Shown one piece after another: positions 44,201 to 53,256 of a stretch of DNA of 64,000 bases. The position numbers were made by a program, and so were the translations under genes. Position 1 is the first letter of the stretch. The number at the start of each line of letters is the position of its first letter. Location: contig NZ_PNMA01000008.1 of the NCBI RefSeq assembly GCF_013823385.1, forward strand, positions 54,609-118,608. Direction: 5' to 3'. The notes under the pieces were generated by a model that did not search any database, had not been told where the DNA came from, and was given only the letters and a program-made list of their open reading frames with translations. The DNA is from Hyphomonas sp. GTDB lineage: Bacteria > Pseudomonadota > Alphaproteobacteria > Caulobacterales > Hyphomonadaceae.

Positions 44201-45403
44201 ATGCCCGGCTGGGTGAAACTCGCGCGCAGGGGTGTGGTGGGGCTGATCCTCCTTGTCCTGTTGATTGTCCTTGGCGTCTGGTTCTGGTCCTATCCGCCCG
44301 CGCCGGGGAAGTTCTTTAAGGCGGAGGTGGCGGCCGGCACAGGGCCAGGGCATCTGCTGAAATCTGAGCCCTACAAGCGCAGCGTGCCCAAAGGCGCGGT
44401 TGCCCGCCGCATCCTTTACACCACAACGCTGAGCGGGGGCGCGCCGGCCACAGCCAGCGCCATCGTGATGTGGAAGCCGCAGGAAGACATGACGGCGCCC
44501 CGGCGGGTGATCCTCTGGGCGCATGGCACGCTGGGCGCCGCGCCCGGCTGTGGCGCCTCGATGCAGGCAAACCCCTTTGCCGATGTGCCCGCCCTTGGCG
44601 CGCTGCTGGAAGAAGGCTGGGTGTATGTGGCGAGTGATTATGCCGGGCTGACGACGCCGGGGCCCCACCCCTATCTGATCGGCGACGGGGAAGCCCGCTC
44701 GGTACTGGACGCGGCGCGGGCCGCGCATGACCTTTCAGAGCTGACCCTGTCGCTGGAAACCGTGATCTGGGGCCACTCCCAGGGGGGGCATGCCGCGCTC
44801 TGGAGCGGTATCCTGGCGCGCAGCTACGCCCCGGAACTGCAGGTCAAGGGCATCGCCGCGCTTGCTCCGGCAACGGATATTCCGGCCATTCTGGCCGAAA
44901 CGGAAGCAACCCCGATGGGCCGGATATTCTCCTCCTTCGCGGCGCGCGCCTATGCCGACACCTATCCCGATCTCTATTTCAGCGGCATCGTGCACGACCA
45001 GGCCCGCTGGCAGGCGAAGGAGATTGCCGAGCGCTGTTTTGCCGATGCGCGCGTGGTGGTGCCGGTGCTGCTGGCAGAGAAGTTCACCGAAGGCTCCATC
45101 TTCCGGGGCGGGGAGACGGGCACGAGTTTCCGCCGGAAGCTGGCCGAGAACATCCCCAGCCGGAAACTCGGCGCGCCGGTGCTGATCCTGCAGGGGCGGC
45201 GCGACGATGTGGTGAGCGCCAAGATGCAGGCCGGCTATGCGCGCGAGCGCTGCGCGGCGGGCGAAACCATCGACTATCAGCAGTTTGACACGCTGGACCA
45301 TGCCTCCATCGTGGCGCCGGATGCGCCGACCGCGCCGATCCTGATCAAATGGACGCGCGCCCGGTTTGACGGAACGCCCGCGCCGAAGGTCTGCCCCAGA
45401 TGA
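44201..45403 (+). CDS. Alpha/beta hydrolase, secretory-lipase-like
   Basis: A 400-residue protein with an N-terminal membrane anchor or signal (GVVGLILLVLLIVLGVWFW). The nucleophile elbow is GHSQGGHA, the acid lies in LQGRRDDVV and the His in LDHASIV. The WAHGTLG oxyanion segment and overall length match the LIP/secretory-lipase family. It is probably an envelope-anchored lipase or esterase. The frame is open far upstream but that part overlaps the opposite nitrilase gene. TTGGGGGA lies before the chosen start. The stop abuts the convergent LuxR stop at TGATCA. Confidence 0.85.
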   Translation: MPGWVKLARRGVVGLILLVLLIVLGVWFWSYPPAPGKFFKAEVAAGTGPGHLLKSEPYKRSVPKGAVARRILYTTTLSGGAPATASAIVMWKPQEDMTAPRRVILWAHGTLGAAPGCGASMQANPFADVPALGALLEEGWVYVASDYAGLTTPGPHPYLIGDGEARSVLDAARAAHDLSELTLSLETVIWGHSQGGHAALWSGILARSYAPELQVKGIAALAPATDIPAILAETEATPMGRIFSSFAARAYADTYPDLYFSGIVHDQARWQAKEIAERCFADARVVVPVLLAEKFTEGSIFRGGETGTSFRRKLAENIPSRKLGAPVLILQGRRDDVVSAKMQAGYARERCAAGETIDYQQFDTLDHASIVAPDAPTAPILIKWTRARFDGTPAPKVCPR

Positions 45404-48034
45404 TCACCCGTTTCCGAGCAGCCAGGGATCGTTCTGTACACGCAGCATGACGGCCATCCGGTTCTGGGCGTTGAGCTTGGAGAGGACCGATGAGACATGA
45501 TGCTCCACCGTGCGCGGCGAGCGGCCGAGTTCTTCGGAAATCTCGCGGTTGGAACAGCCCCGGACGATCAGGCGCAGCACATCCTGCTCGCGGCGGGTGA
45601 GACCGAGGGGATGATCGCGGGCCGCGCTGTAGGTGCCCCGGCGGGGGCGCGGCAGGCTGCGCGTGACGCCCATCTCTGCGGCGCGCCGCCGGGCAAAGGC
45701 AGCGCCCGCCTCTGCGCCCATGCCCTGAAGGTCATGCACGGCCTGGCCAAGCAGTTCCACATCCTCACTCTGCAGACGGACGATTGCAGAAGCATAGGGC
45801 ATGCCCAGCGCTTTCCAGGCGCCGGACGCCCGCGCGATCTCCCCCGCCAGCTCAAGCTGGAAGGGTTCGGGCAGTGTCTCGGGTGAGAGACCGGGCACCT
45901 GCCGGCCAAGGCGCCGCGCCCAGACGGCCCGCTCCCCGATATTCCAGGGATGGCGATCCCCGTCCGACAGGGCGAAGAGGGCGTCAAGATGTTCGCCCGC
46001 CAGGCCGGGATTGCCGGAGAGCCAGGCATGTTCGATCAGCGTCAGCCGCGCGGGCACGATATGCTGCAACTCATCGGTCGCCATCGCATCGGCATAGGCC
46101 TGCTCCATCAGGCGCGGAGCTTCGGGGGCCGCCAGGCGCATGGCCGCCCGCGCCTGCACCAGGAGCGCCGGCAGGCGAACGACCAGGGTCAGCCGCTCGC
46201 GATCCGTGACGGAGGCCGCCAGCGTGACGGCGTCTTTCAGCCGCCCCTGCTCCATCCGCAACAGCGCCAGGCGGCCGGAGAGATAAAGCGTCCAGGCGTC
46301 GAGATCATGGTCGATGTCAAACGCAACACCCTCGGCGATCACCTTCTCGGCAAGCTCGAACTTGCGGAACTCCACGGCATATTCGGCAAGGTTGGTATAG
46401 GCGCGGGCGGCGTGTTCATGCAGGTTGTTGGCGAGGGATATGTCGAGGCTTTCCTGCAGCAGCGCCTCTCCTTCCGTCCGCCCCCGGAAGGCCAGCGCCG
46501 TGCCGATATTGTTAAGAGCGTGGGCGCGCAGATCGGGACGGGGAAAGTCTGCTTCCAGCGCCAGGGCGCGCTCGCCCCAATAGACGGCGTCCTCCATCTG
46601 GTCGTTCAGCATGTGCAGCTGCGACCGCAGGGAATAGGCCATGGCCTGTTCGGCGGAAGGGGGAATGCTTTCCAGTACACGGATGGCCTGGTCGGCCAGC
46701 CGCGCGGCCTCGAGCGCCTCGCCGCGATACCAGTGCATCCGCGAAAGCCAGCGAAGGTTTTCGCCCACCTTGTCCTGCCGGCCCAGCACGCGCCAGAGCG
46801 TGATGGCATGACGGCGGGCGTCGAGCACGTCTTCATCGATCGGCGCGGCAAGGGCGCTCTCATAGGCCCAGCGCTCATGCAGCAGCGCGGCGGTTTCGGG
46901 GTCTGCCTCTTCAACGAAGCGAAGCGCCGTACCCAGATGGGCAGCCGCTTCGCGGTGGGCGCCGCTGGCGGCGGCCCGCTCTGCCGCTTCGGGCGCAATC
47001 GCCAGCACGGCCGCCCCGTCCAGCGCGCCCGCCGCATGGTGGACCATCTGATCCAGCGGCGCGTCTGCCCCCTGCGCGCGCAGGGCTTCCAGTATACGGA
47101 CATGAAGGCTGCGCCGGACCTTGGCCGGAATCCGCTCGAGCGTGGCGGTGCGCGCGATCTCGTGCCGGAAGCGGATATCGCCGGCAGTGGAGGCCTGAAG
47201 GATGCCGCTGTCGGTCAGCTCTCCGGCCAGCGCCAGGGCCTCCTCGCCGCCAAGCTGGAGCAGCAGCGAAGGCGGGACGGCGGCTGGGATGACGCTGATC
47301 AGTTCCAGCAATTCGCGCGCCCCGCCCGAGAGCTGTCCCTGGCGGACGGTAACGGCCTCACGGATGGATCCGGGCAGATTGTCGGCAGCGCCCCGCCCGG
47401 CTGCCAGCATCTCGGTGACGAGGAAGGGGTTTCCGGATGTCTTCTGATAGAGCCAGTCCCCCGGAAGGCCGGCCTTGCGCGCCATGGCGCTGACGGCCTT
47501 GGGCGAAAGACGGCTCAGGGGAACCGCCTCGCGCACCGTGGCGGGCAATTCCTCCAGCACCTGGGTCAGCGGATGTTGCGCGCCGGTTTCATCATCCCGG
47601 TAGGTCAGCACCAGAACCAGCGGCAGGAAGGCAATGCGGCGGCCAAGATAGCGCAGCAGGTCCAGCGTGGCGTGATCGGCCCAGTGCATATCCTCCCAGA
47701 CCATCAGCATGGGACTGTTGGAGCGGCTGATCGTGTCGAGGATTGCCGCGAAGAGGTGCTGCCGGTCGCCATTTTCCAGCAGGGCGCAGACCTCGGGCCC
47801 GAGCATGTCTGCCATATCGCGCACCGGGCCGAGGGGGCGGGGCGTATAGAGCGCGTCGCAGCCGCCAGCGGCCGCGCGCCAGCCTCGGGGCAGGCGGGCC
47901 AGCAGGTCGCGGACCAGCGAGGTCTTGCCGATGCCAGCCTCGCCGCAGACGAGCGCCACACTCCCCTGCCCCCGGCCCGCCGCCGCGATCAGCGCGTCCA
48001 GCCGCTCGAAATCCCGTTCCCGCTCTACCAGCAC
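45404..48034 (-). CDS. LuxR family regulator with ATPase and TPR-like domains (LAL type)
   Basis: An 876-residue large ATP-binding LuxR regulator. N-terminal Walker A GEAGIGKTSLV (~31-41) and Walker B-like MLMVWEDMHWAD, a middle TPR/helical sensor region (residues ~400-750), and a C-terminal LuxR helix-turn-helix (LTRREQDVLRLIVRGCSNREI..ELG.S..TVEHHVSSVLSKL). It likely activates genes in response to a small molecule or nucleotide state, as MalT does. Target unknown. It is preceded by an intergenic region with a 20-bp palindrome. Confidence 0.92.
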   Translation of the reverse strand: MLVERERDFERLDALIAAAGRGQGSVALVCGEAGIGKTSLVRDLLARLPRGWRAAAGGCDALYTPRPLGPVRDMADMLGPEVCALLENGDRQHLFAAILDTISRSNSPMLMVWEDMHWADHATLDLLRYLGRRIAFLPLVLVLTYRDDETGAQHPLTQVLEELPATVREAVPLSRLSPKAVSAMARKAGLPGDWLYQKTSGNPFLVTEMLAAGRGAADNLPGSIREAVTVRQGQLSGGARELLELISVIPAAVPPSLLLQLGGEEALALAGELTDSGILQASTAGDIRFRHEIARTATLERIPAKVRRSLHVRILEALRAQGADAPLDQMVHHAAGALDGAAVLAIAPEAAERAAASGAHREAAAHLGTALRFVEEADPETAALLHERWAYESALAAPIDEDVLDARRHAITLWRVLGRQDKVGENLRWLSRMHWYRGEALEAARLADQAIRVLESIPPSAEQAMAYSLRSQLHMLNDQMEDAVYWGERALALEADFPRPDLRAHALNNIGTALAFRGRTEGEALLQESLDISLANNLHEHAARAYTNLAEYAVEFRKFELAEKVIAEGVAFDIDHDLDAWTLYLSGRLALLRMEQGRLKDAVTLAASVTDRERLTLVVRLPALLVQARAAMRLAAPEAPRLMEQAYADAMATDELQHIVPARLTLIEHAWLSGNPGLAGEHLDALFALSDGDRHPWNIGERAVWARRLGRQVPGLSPETLPEPFQLELAGEIARASGAWKALGMPYASAIVRLQSEDVELLGQAVHDLQGMGAEAGAAFARRRAAEMGVTRSLPRPRRGTYSAARDHPLGLTRREQDVLRLIVRGCSNREISEELGRSPRTVEHHVSSVLSKLNAQNRMAVMLRVQNDPWLLGNG

Positions 48035-48104
48035 TGCAGACTGCTCCCCTCCCAGCCTGCTCTCCCCAAAGCCGGCCAGAAGATGAGCTTAACCGGGGCC
48101 CGCG

Positions 48105-48124
48105 CACATGAAAGCTCAAATGTG
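48105..48124. promoter_or_regulatory. 20-bp dyad upstream of the LuxR gene
   Basis: CACATGAAAGCTCAAATGTG is a near-perfect dyad (CACAT...ATGTG with AGCT at the centre), 71 bases upstream of the LuxR start. GGGCCC hexamers flank it at similar distances on both sides. A self-regulatory operator is plausible but unproven. Confidence 0.4.
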
Positions 48125-48151
48125 GGTAGGGCCCGCCAAAATATAGGTATC

Positions 48152-48267
48152 TGCACGGACGCGAGCAGCGCTCAGATTTGCTAATTGCGGAGTAGCAAGT
48201 GTGGGGGGACCGCACGTGCGCATTCCAGGGACAGGCTATGCTCTCTCAGCCTGTCCCTTTTTCTTTT
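48152..48267 (+). ncRNA. Candidate plus-strand small RNA
   Basis: Between two minus-strand genes there is a strong intrinsic terminator on the plus strand (48228-48267) with no plus-strand coding gene before it. TATAGGTAT at 48142-48150 could be a -10 region. The predicted ~115-base RNA would hold a TTGCT/AGCAA hairpin (48178-48198) and the terminator. The promoter is weak and no conserved family was recognised. Confidence 0.4.
48228..48267 (+). terminator. Orphan intrinsic terminator
   Basis: GGGACAGGC (48228-48236) pairs perfectly with GCCTGTCCC (48249-48257), followed by TTTTTCTTTT. It serves no plus-strand gene I can see. Confidence 0.85.
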
Positions 48268-48282
48268 CAGCAAAAACAAGGT

Positions 48283-48831
48283 TCAAACGCCGATCCGGGC
48301 CCGCACGAAATCTGCGCGCTGGCTGACGGAGGCGCGCGGAAGCTCGACAAGGTTGTATCCAAGCTCCGTATACACACGCCGCATAGCCTCACAGGTTCGC
48401 CGGGCGGTATCGAAGTCCTGCCGGCGCTCGGTATCGGTGTGGAAGATCTCCTCCCAGGGCGGCGCCAGAAAGACGAGCGAATTGTACCGATGGGTCTCGG
48501 CGGCCTGCCAGACATGCGCGGGCACCTCCAGCTCTTCCAGCGTCAGATAGCCGGCAACATCCGGCACGCCCCGGTCAAAGAGGACAGGGCCAGGCAATGT
48601 GGCGGCCGCGCTCAAGGACCGCAGCTCCCAGCCGAGCATCAGCTCTGCAAACAGCGCGCGGTCTTCCCAGGGTAGCGCCCGGCCGCCAATGGCCATCTGC
48701 GAACGGATGATCCCCCGTCCTGCCTCCGGCATCACGGCAATCCCCTGCCCGGCCAGATGTTCCAGCAGCGCCGTCTTGCCCGCGCCGGGGCCACCCGTCA
48801 GGATGAAGCAGTGGGAAGCGTTTTGGCACAT
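48283..48831 (-). CDS. AAA-family ATPase/nucleotide kinase-like protein
   Basis: A 182-residue P-loop protein (AAA_28-like). Walker A GGPGAGKTALL at ~13-22 and DRGVPDVAGY (a Walker B/lid-like Asp). Small kinases such as NadR and related phosphotransferases share this outline; the substrate is unknown. AGGAGG lies 8 bases before the start at 48831. It is the gene after the thioesterase on the same strand (44 bases), so they may be co-transcribed. Confidence 0.75.
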   Translation of the reverse strand: MCQNASHCFILTGGPGAGKTALLEHLAGQGIAVMPEAGRGIIRSQMAIGGRALPWEDRALFAELMLGWELRSLSAAATLPGPVLFDRGVPDVAGYLTLEELEVPAHVWQAAETHRYNSLVFLAPPWEEIFHTDTERRQDFDTARRTCEAMRRVYTELGYNLVELPRASVSQRADFVRARIGV

Positions 48832-48875
48832 GGCAGGCCTCCTGAAGCGCCTCCGCAGGCGCCGGCCCCGGAGGA

Positions 48876-49715
48876 TTACTGGCCTGCACGCGGCAGGCAC
48901 ATCAATTGCGAGGCGCCGGTGGCCAGCAAATAGCCCTCCGCGTCACGGATTTCTCCATCAGTCGCCATCAGGCCGCCTTCAGCAATCGGCGCGCGGACGC
49001 GCATGTGCAGCCACTCGGCGTGGCGGGTGGGGCGATGGAAACGGTAGTGATAGTCAATGTTCGGCGCGACCCAGGGCGAGGGATCCTCCTCCGGATGGGC
49101 GGGGTATTGGGCAAGCCAGCCGAAGGTGTCGAGCAGCAGCAGAATACGCGCGGCGTCCACAAAGGGATCAGATGCCGTGGCGGTGGGGGTGAAGCGGTAG
49201 AAGCCTGTCAGTTCCGGATCTCGAGAGGCCTCCCCTACCCGCGGCATGCCCTTGAGGGGGCGCTGGTCGAAGCGGCGGAAGAAGGGCGGCGTGGTCTGTG
49301 CCGGATCAAGCACGTCATGCGCCGGAAGGGTTTCGGGGTCCGGCAGCCCCTCCAGACGGGTGGCGTCATGGACAAGACCGGGCATGCTGTCGGGCATCGT
49401 CCAGACCGAGCAAGTGAGCAGGCTCTTGCCCTCCTGCCTGAGATCAACCCGCAAGAGCTCGCTGCGCCGCCCTGCCCGCAGGCTTTCCACATGCAGCTCT
49501 GCCGCCGCGAACTTGCCGGGGCGCAGGAAGTGGCACGTCATGCTGACCGGCCGGGGAAAGGCGGCCGCCTCGCCGGCCGCGCGCAGGGCGAGGGCAGATA
49601 TGTATCCGCCCGCTGGCCCCCACAGAGCCCAATCCTCCCGCAGCGGCGCGGTCCAGACAGTCTCGCCCACTCTTTCAAGCCGGGTGGCCTGCTCGAAATC
49701 GTCTATTCGGCTCAT
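48876..49715 (-). CDS. Acyl-CoA thioesterase, TesB-like double hotdog
   Basis: A 279-residue protein with two hotdog halves. The N-terminal half has GPAGGYISALALRA, CHFLRPGKF and DLRQEGKSLLTCSVW; the C-terminal half has WLHMRVRAPIAEGGLMATDGEIRDAEGYLLATGASQ. The pattern (W-GP-GGY) matches TesB-like thioesterases of acyl-CoA pools. Start 49715 gives MSRIDDFEQA; the open frame upstream lacks similarity. Substrate chain length is unknown. Confidence 0.85.
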   Translation of the reverse strand: MSRIDDFEQATRLERVGETVWTAPLREDWALWGPAGGYISALALRAAGEAAAFPRPVSMTCHFLRPGKFAAAELHVESLRAGRRSELLRVDLRQEGKSLLTCSVWTMPDSMPGLVHDATRLEGLPDPETLPAHDVLDPAQTTPPFFRRFDQRPLKGMPRVGEASRDPELTGFYRFTPTATASDPFVDAARILLLLDTFGWLAQYPAHPEEDPSPWVAPNIDYHYRFHRPTRHAEWLHMRVRAPIAEGGLMATDGEIRDAEGYLLATGASQLMCLPRAGQ

Positions 49716-49840
49716 GACGCCCTCTTCCCCCTGTTGTTTCTGCCTGATGCAGACATTAGCAACCGGAAAGGGAAAGGGACAGCCACCCCAGGGTAGCCGT
49801 CTCTTCAAATTTCACGACCCGATATTGCCGGCAGGGGCGC

Positions 49841-51028
49841 TTACAGCGTCCACTCGGTCAGGGCGGCGTCGATCATGCTGACGGCGTCGCGGACCTGGGT
49901 GTCATCGATGATCAGCGGCGGGGCAAGGCGCAGGACATTGTTGCCGGCGACGCCCACGAGCAGCCCTTCATCGCGGCAGAGGGTCTGCAGGTTCTTCGGG
50001 TCCGCCTTGAGGCGCAGGCCCGTCAGCAGGCCCTTCCCAGTGACGCCGTCGACCTTGTCCGGATGGCTGTCGGCGAGGCTTTTCAGGCCCTGTGCCAGCG
50101 TGCCGGAGACGCGCCGCACATTGGCCAGGAACTCCTCATTCGAGATGATGTCCCAGACGGCATTGCCGACCGCCATGGCCAGCGGATTGCCGCCATAGGT
50201 CGAGCCATGGCTGCCCGGCTGCATCGGTTCGGCCACCGCCTCGATCATCAGGCACGCCCCGAAGGGGAAGCCCCCGCCAATGCCCTTGGCCGCGGCGATC
50301 ACATCGGGCGCCACGTCGGCGGCCCATTGATAGCCCCAGAGCTTGCCCGTGCGGCCCATGCCGCACTGGACCTCGTCGAACATCAAGAGCACGCCATGCT
50401 GGTCGCACAGCTCGCGCAGGCCCTTGAGGCATTGCTCGGGCATGGCACGCACGCCGCCCTCGCCCTGCACCGGCTCTACCAGCACGGCGGCGGTCGTAGC
50501 GGCGGCCAGCGCGGCTTTCAGCGCGTCATGATCGCCCCATTCCAGATGCACGAACCCCGGCAGTTTCGGGCCGAAGCCTTCAAGGTATTTCGGGTTGCCG
50601 CCGGCATTGATCCCCCCGAGGGAGCGGCCATGGAAGGCGCCGGTGAAGGTGATGATGTCGATTCGGTCCGGATTGCCCGCAGCCCAGTGATACTTGCGTG
50701 CCGCCTTGATGGCGCACTCGATCGCCTCGGTGCCCGAATTGGTGAAGAACACCCGGTCGGCGAAGGTATCGCGGCAGATCTTGTCGGCGAGTTCCTCCTG
50801 CCCCTTGATCCGGAACATGTTGGAGGTATGCCAGAGCTTGCCGGCCTGATCGCGCAGGGCGTCGACCATGGCCGGGTGCGCATGGCCTAGGGCATTAACC
50901 GCGATGCCCGCGATGAAATCGAGATAGCGTCGCCCGTCCTCGGTAAACATGTAGGCGCCTTCGCCCTGCACGAACACTTCCTCCGGCGGGCGGTAAACGG
51001 GAAGGATGTGCTGGCGGGGATCTTCCAT
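49841..51028 (-). CDS. argD: Acetylornithine aminotransferase
   Basis: A 395-residue class III PLP aminotransferase of the arginine pathway: N-acetylglutamate semialdehyde to N-acetylornithine. Visible: [50 protein letters not shown], and [14 protein letters not shown] with the Schiff-base lysine. Many bacterial ArgD proteins also serve lysine synthesis as DapC. Start 51028 gives [11 protein letters not shown]-rich palindromic promoter sequence lies 100-150 bases upstream. Confidence 0.93.
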   Translation of the reverse strand: MEDPRQHILPVYRPPEEVFVQGEGAYMFTEDGRRYLDFIAGIAVNALGHAHPAMVDALRDQAGKLWHTSNMFRIKGQEELADKICRDTFADRVFFTNSGTEAIECAIKAARKYHWAAGNPDRIDIITFTGAFHGRSLGGINAGGNPKYLEGFGPKLPGFVHLEWGDHDALKAALAAATTAAVLVEPVQGEGGVRAMPEQCLKGLRELCDQHGVLLMFDEVQCGMGRTGKLWGYQWAADVAPDVIAAAKGIGGGFPFGACLMIEAVAEPMQPGSHGSTYGGNPLAMAVGNAVWDIISNEEFLANVRRVSGTLAQGLKSLADSHPDKVDGVTGKGLLTGLRLKADPKNLQTLCRDEGLLVGVAGNNVLRLAPPLIIDDTQVRDAVSMIDAALTEWTL

Positions 51029-51156
51029 CTTGGTCTCCTGTGACGCGGCGATGATCCGGAGGGCGGGTTTGAGGCGCCACGCATGCGGCGCGGCGCTGGG
51101 CAAGTCAACATGGGGGTGAGGATTACAGCGATTTAATCGAAAAACGATAATATCGC

Positions 51157-51184
51157 TTGACGTTTATCGATAAGTGCATATTGT
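51157..51184 (+). promoter_or_regulatory. Strong sigma-70-like promoter in the argD-hisG gap
   Basis: TTGACG (51157-51162) and TATTGT (51179-51184) are 16 bases apart on the plus strand. The -35 region is surrounded by ATCG-containing dyads (ATCGAAAAACGAT at 51138-51150, TTATCGATAA at 51164-51173), which may be regulator sites shared with the divergent argD gene. Confidence 0.5.
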
Positions 51185-51191
51185 TATTCAT

Positions 51192-51267
51192 GAAGCCGGG
51201 ACCGGCGGCGCGGTGACAACGCCCCTCGACTCCCCCTGAACCATCGCGGTTGCTGGTCCCGGTCTTC
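51192..51267 (+). ncRNA. Candidate structured RNA
   Basis: Starting just after the promoter, GAAGCCGGGACC (51192-51203) pairs with GGTCCCGGTCTTC (51255-51267) with a single bulge, closing a ~76-base RNA. Inside are GGCG/CGCC and AACC-atcgc-GGTT hairpins and a C-rich stretch CTCCCCCTG. No coding gene follows on this strand and no intrinsic terminator was seen, so its end is the weak point. The rest of the 399-base gap between argD and hisG holds only the hisG terminator. Confidence 0.4.
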
Positions 51268-51296
51268 ATCCCCAAATTCGTGAAAACTGACCCTGA

Positions 51297-51336
51297 AATG
51301 AAAAAGAGGCGTAGCCCCGTCCCCGGTCGCTACGCC
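51297..51336 (-). terminator. Intrinsic terminator of the hisS-hisZ-hisG operon
   Basis: On the minus strand GGCGTAGC (51336-51329) and GCTACGCC (51315-51308) form an 8-bp stem followed by TCTTTTTCATTT. It is 92 bases after the hisG stop. Confidence 0.75.
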
Positions 51337-51427
51337 CCTCCACCGTTTGCAGCGTTTCCTCCCAGAAACTTGCCTACCCATACGGCAACGTTTTCGGGGA
51401 TGTGTCAAGAATGTGTCCAAAAAAATT

Positions 51428-52138
51428 TTAAAGAGGGCGTTTTGTCTCTGCGCGGGGCTGACGCATAAGTAACTCTACGATAGCGTCCGCCTCCGCGCTC
51501 CAGGGCGCCCGGATGGAGCGCGTGAGCGAAGCCTGGCTTTTCAGGATCACCCCATCATCAAGCACCTTGAGACCATTGGCCCGCAGCGTGGCGCCGGTGG
51601 TGGTGATGTCGACGATGACGTCGGCCGTGCCAGTGGCCGGGGCAGCCTCCGTGGCGCCGGCGCTTTCGACAAGCCGGTATTCGCCCACCGATTTCTGCGC
51701 GAAATAGCGCCGCGTGATGCGCAGATATTTGGTGGCCACCCGCAGGCGGCGGTGATGCGCCTTGCGGAAGGCCGCGCCCGCCGCTTCCAGGTCCGCCATC
51801 GTGTCGACATCAAACCAGGCCTGGGGCACGGCGACAACCACATCTGCCCCGCCAAAGCCGAGGCGCTTCAATACTTCAAAATCCACCGGACCATCCGGAG
51901 ACAGATCATGCAGCAGGTCTTCGCCCGTAACGCCGAGATGCAGGCTGCCATCGATCAGGCCTTGGGCGATCTCGCTGGCCGAGAGCAGGCGCACTTCGGC
52001 GTCGATGCCTTCGATCTCGGCGGTATAGCCCCGCTCCCCGCCGATCTGGCGGACGGTGTGGCCGATACTGGCCAGCCAGTCTTCGGTCTGTTCCTTGAGA
52101 CGCCCCTTGGAGGGGACAGCGATCGTGATCCGGCTCAT
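51428..52138 (-). CDS. hisG: ATP phosphoribosyltransferase, short form
   Basis: A 236-residue catalytic subunit of the first step of histidine synthesis (ATP plus PRPP). The short form lacks the C-terminal regulatory ACT-like domain and works only with HisZ. The N-terminal AVPSKGRLKE and LGVTGEDLL segments, and the PRPP loop region VDITTTGATLRA, are intact. Its start overlaps the end of hisZ (ATGA), consistent with a 1:1 complex made from one mRNA. Confidence 0.94.
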   Translation of the reverse strand: MSRITIAVPSKGRLKEQTEDWLASIGHTVRQIGGERGYTAEIEGIDAEVRLLSASEIAQGLIDGSLHLGVTGEDLLHDLSPDGPVDFEVLKRLGFGGADVVVAVPQAWFDVDTMADLEAAGAAFRKAHHRRLRVATKYLRITRRYFAQKSVGEYRLVESAGATEAAPATGTADVIVDITTTGATLRANGLKVLDDGVILKSQASLTRSIRAPWSAEADAIVELLMRQPRAETKRPL

Positions 52139-53256
52139 GCTCCTGCCCTCCGCACACGCACCATCCGGTCTGGCCGCACGACGCCGCCGATCCCGGTTGC
52201 CGATACCTTGCCGCCGGAAAGCCCCGTCAGCAGGCCGTCATACCGCCCGCCGGCCGCCACAGGCTGGGTGAGTTCCAGGCCCGGCGCGAGGATTTCAAAT
52301 ACAAAGCCATCATAATAGGTGAACCGCCGGCCAAAGCCGGTGCGGAAGCGCGCGGTCTGCGCGGCGGCCGGCACACGCGTGAGGATGGCATCGGCGCGCG
52401 CTTTCAGTGCCGCAATCGAAACGGCAGCGGCGCCAAGCCCGTGGGCATCGGCGAGCGCCGACAGCGTTCCGGCCGCCTCCGCCAGCGGACAATCCACCTC
52501 GCGCAGGGCCAGCAGCACCTCGCGCGCCGCCTGGCTGAGGCCGCCCGCCTCGATGGCCGCGCAGCGCGCCTTCAGGCCTTCGACGATTTCGCCAAGGCTG
52601 CGCCCGCCTGCCATCGGAATATTCCGTTCAGAGAGCAGGTCGGCGAGCGCCGCAACTGGGTCTGCCGCGCTCAGCACCGCCGCCACTTCAGGCTCCAGCG
52701 GGCGGGAGGCTGCGTCCAGGACCGCGCGCACGCCGCCCTCCTGCCGGAAGGCGCGCTTCAGCAGATCGGCGGTTACGCCGGGCAGGCCGAGCGCGTCAAT
52801 GAAGGCGGGGAAAATCGCCAGATCACCCATGATGACGCCGGAAGGCGCCACGCCGCAGGCTTCCACCGCGCGGTGGATCAGCGCGAAAAGTTCCGCGTCG
52901 GCCTCCGCGCTCGCCTCATGGCCGAAGCGTTCGAGGCCGACCTGGGTGAACTCCAGCTGATCGTCCGGCGCCACCGGAATGCGGAAGGCGCGCGCGGCAT
53001 AGGTATAGGTTTTTGCCCCGTCCTCGCCCGCTTCGCGCCGGGCAGCTTCGCGCTGCGCCACGGGCAGCGTCAGGTCCGGCCGCATTGCCATCTCGGCGCC
53101 GCGATAATCCTGGAACACGCAGAGCCGCGCGCGCACGGCTTCGCCGGAAAGCTCCAGCGGAATGTCCGCCGGCAGAACATAGTCAGGATCGACCGGCGTG
53201 CCACCGGCCGTCTCGACGACCGCGCGGGCAACCGCCACCAGGGCGTCATGTTTCAT
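52135..53256 (-). CDS. hisZ: ATP phosphoribosyltransferase regulatory subunit
   Basis: A 373-residue HisRS-like regulatory subunit. It has class II synthetase core features (MRPDLTLPVAQ; GRRFTYYDGFVFEI; AAGGRYDGLL) but lacks tRNA-binding parts. It activates HisG and mediates histidine feedback. ATGA overlaps on both sides couple it to hisS and hisG. Confidence 0.92.
   Translation of the reverse strand: MKHDALVAVARAVVETAGGTPVDPDYVLPADIPLELSGEAVRARLCVFQDYRGAEMAMRPDLTLPVAQREAARREAGEDGAKTYTYAARAFRIPVAPDDQLEFTQVGLERFGHEASAEADAELFALIHRAVEACGVAPSGVIMGDLAIFPAFIDALGLPGVTADLLKRAFRQEGGVRAVLDAASRPLEPEVAAVLSAADPVAALADLLSERNIPMAGGRSLGEIVEGLKARCAAIEAGGLSQAAREVLLALREVDCPLAEAAGTLSALADAHGLGAAAVSIAALKARADAILTRVPAAAQTARFRTGFGRRFTYYDGFVFEILAPGLELTQPVAAGGRYDGLLTGLSGGKVSATGIGGVVRPDRMVRVRRAGA

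Noticed and set aside
45950..48184. A 744-residue plus-strand frame opposite the LuxR gene
   Set aside because: Antisense to a clear LuxR/ATPase protein; no family features of its own.
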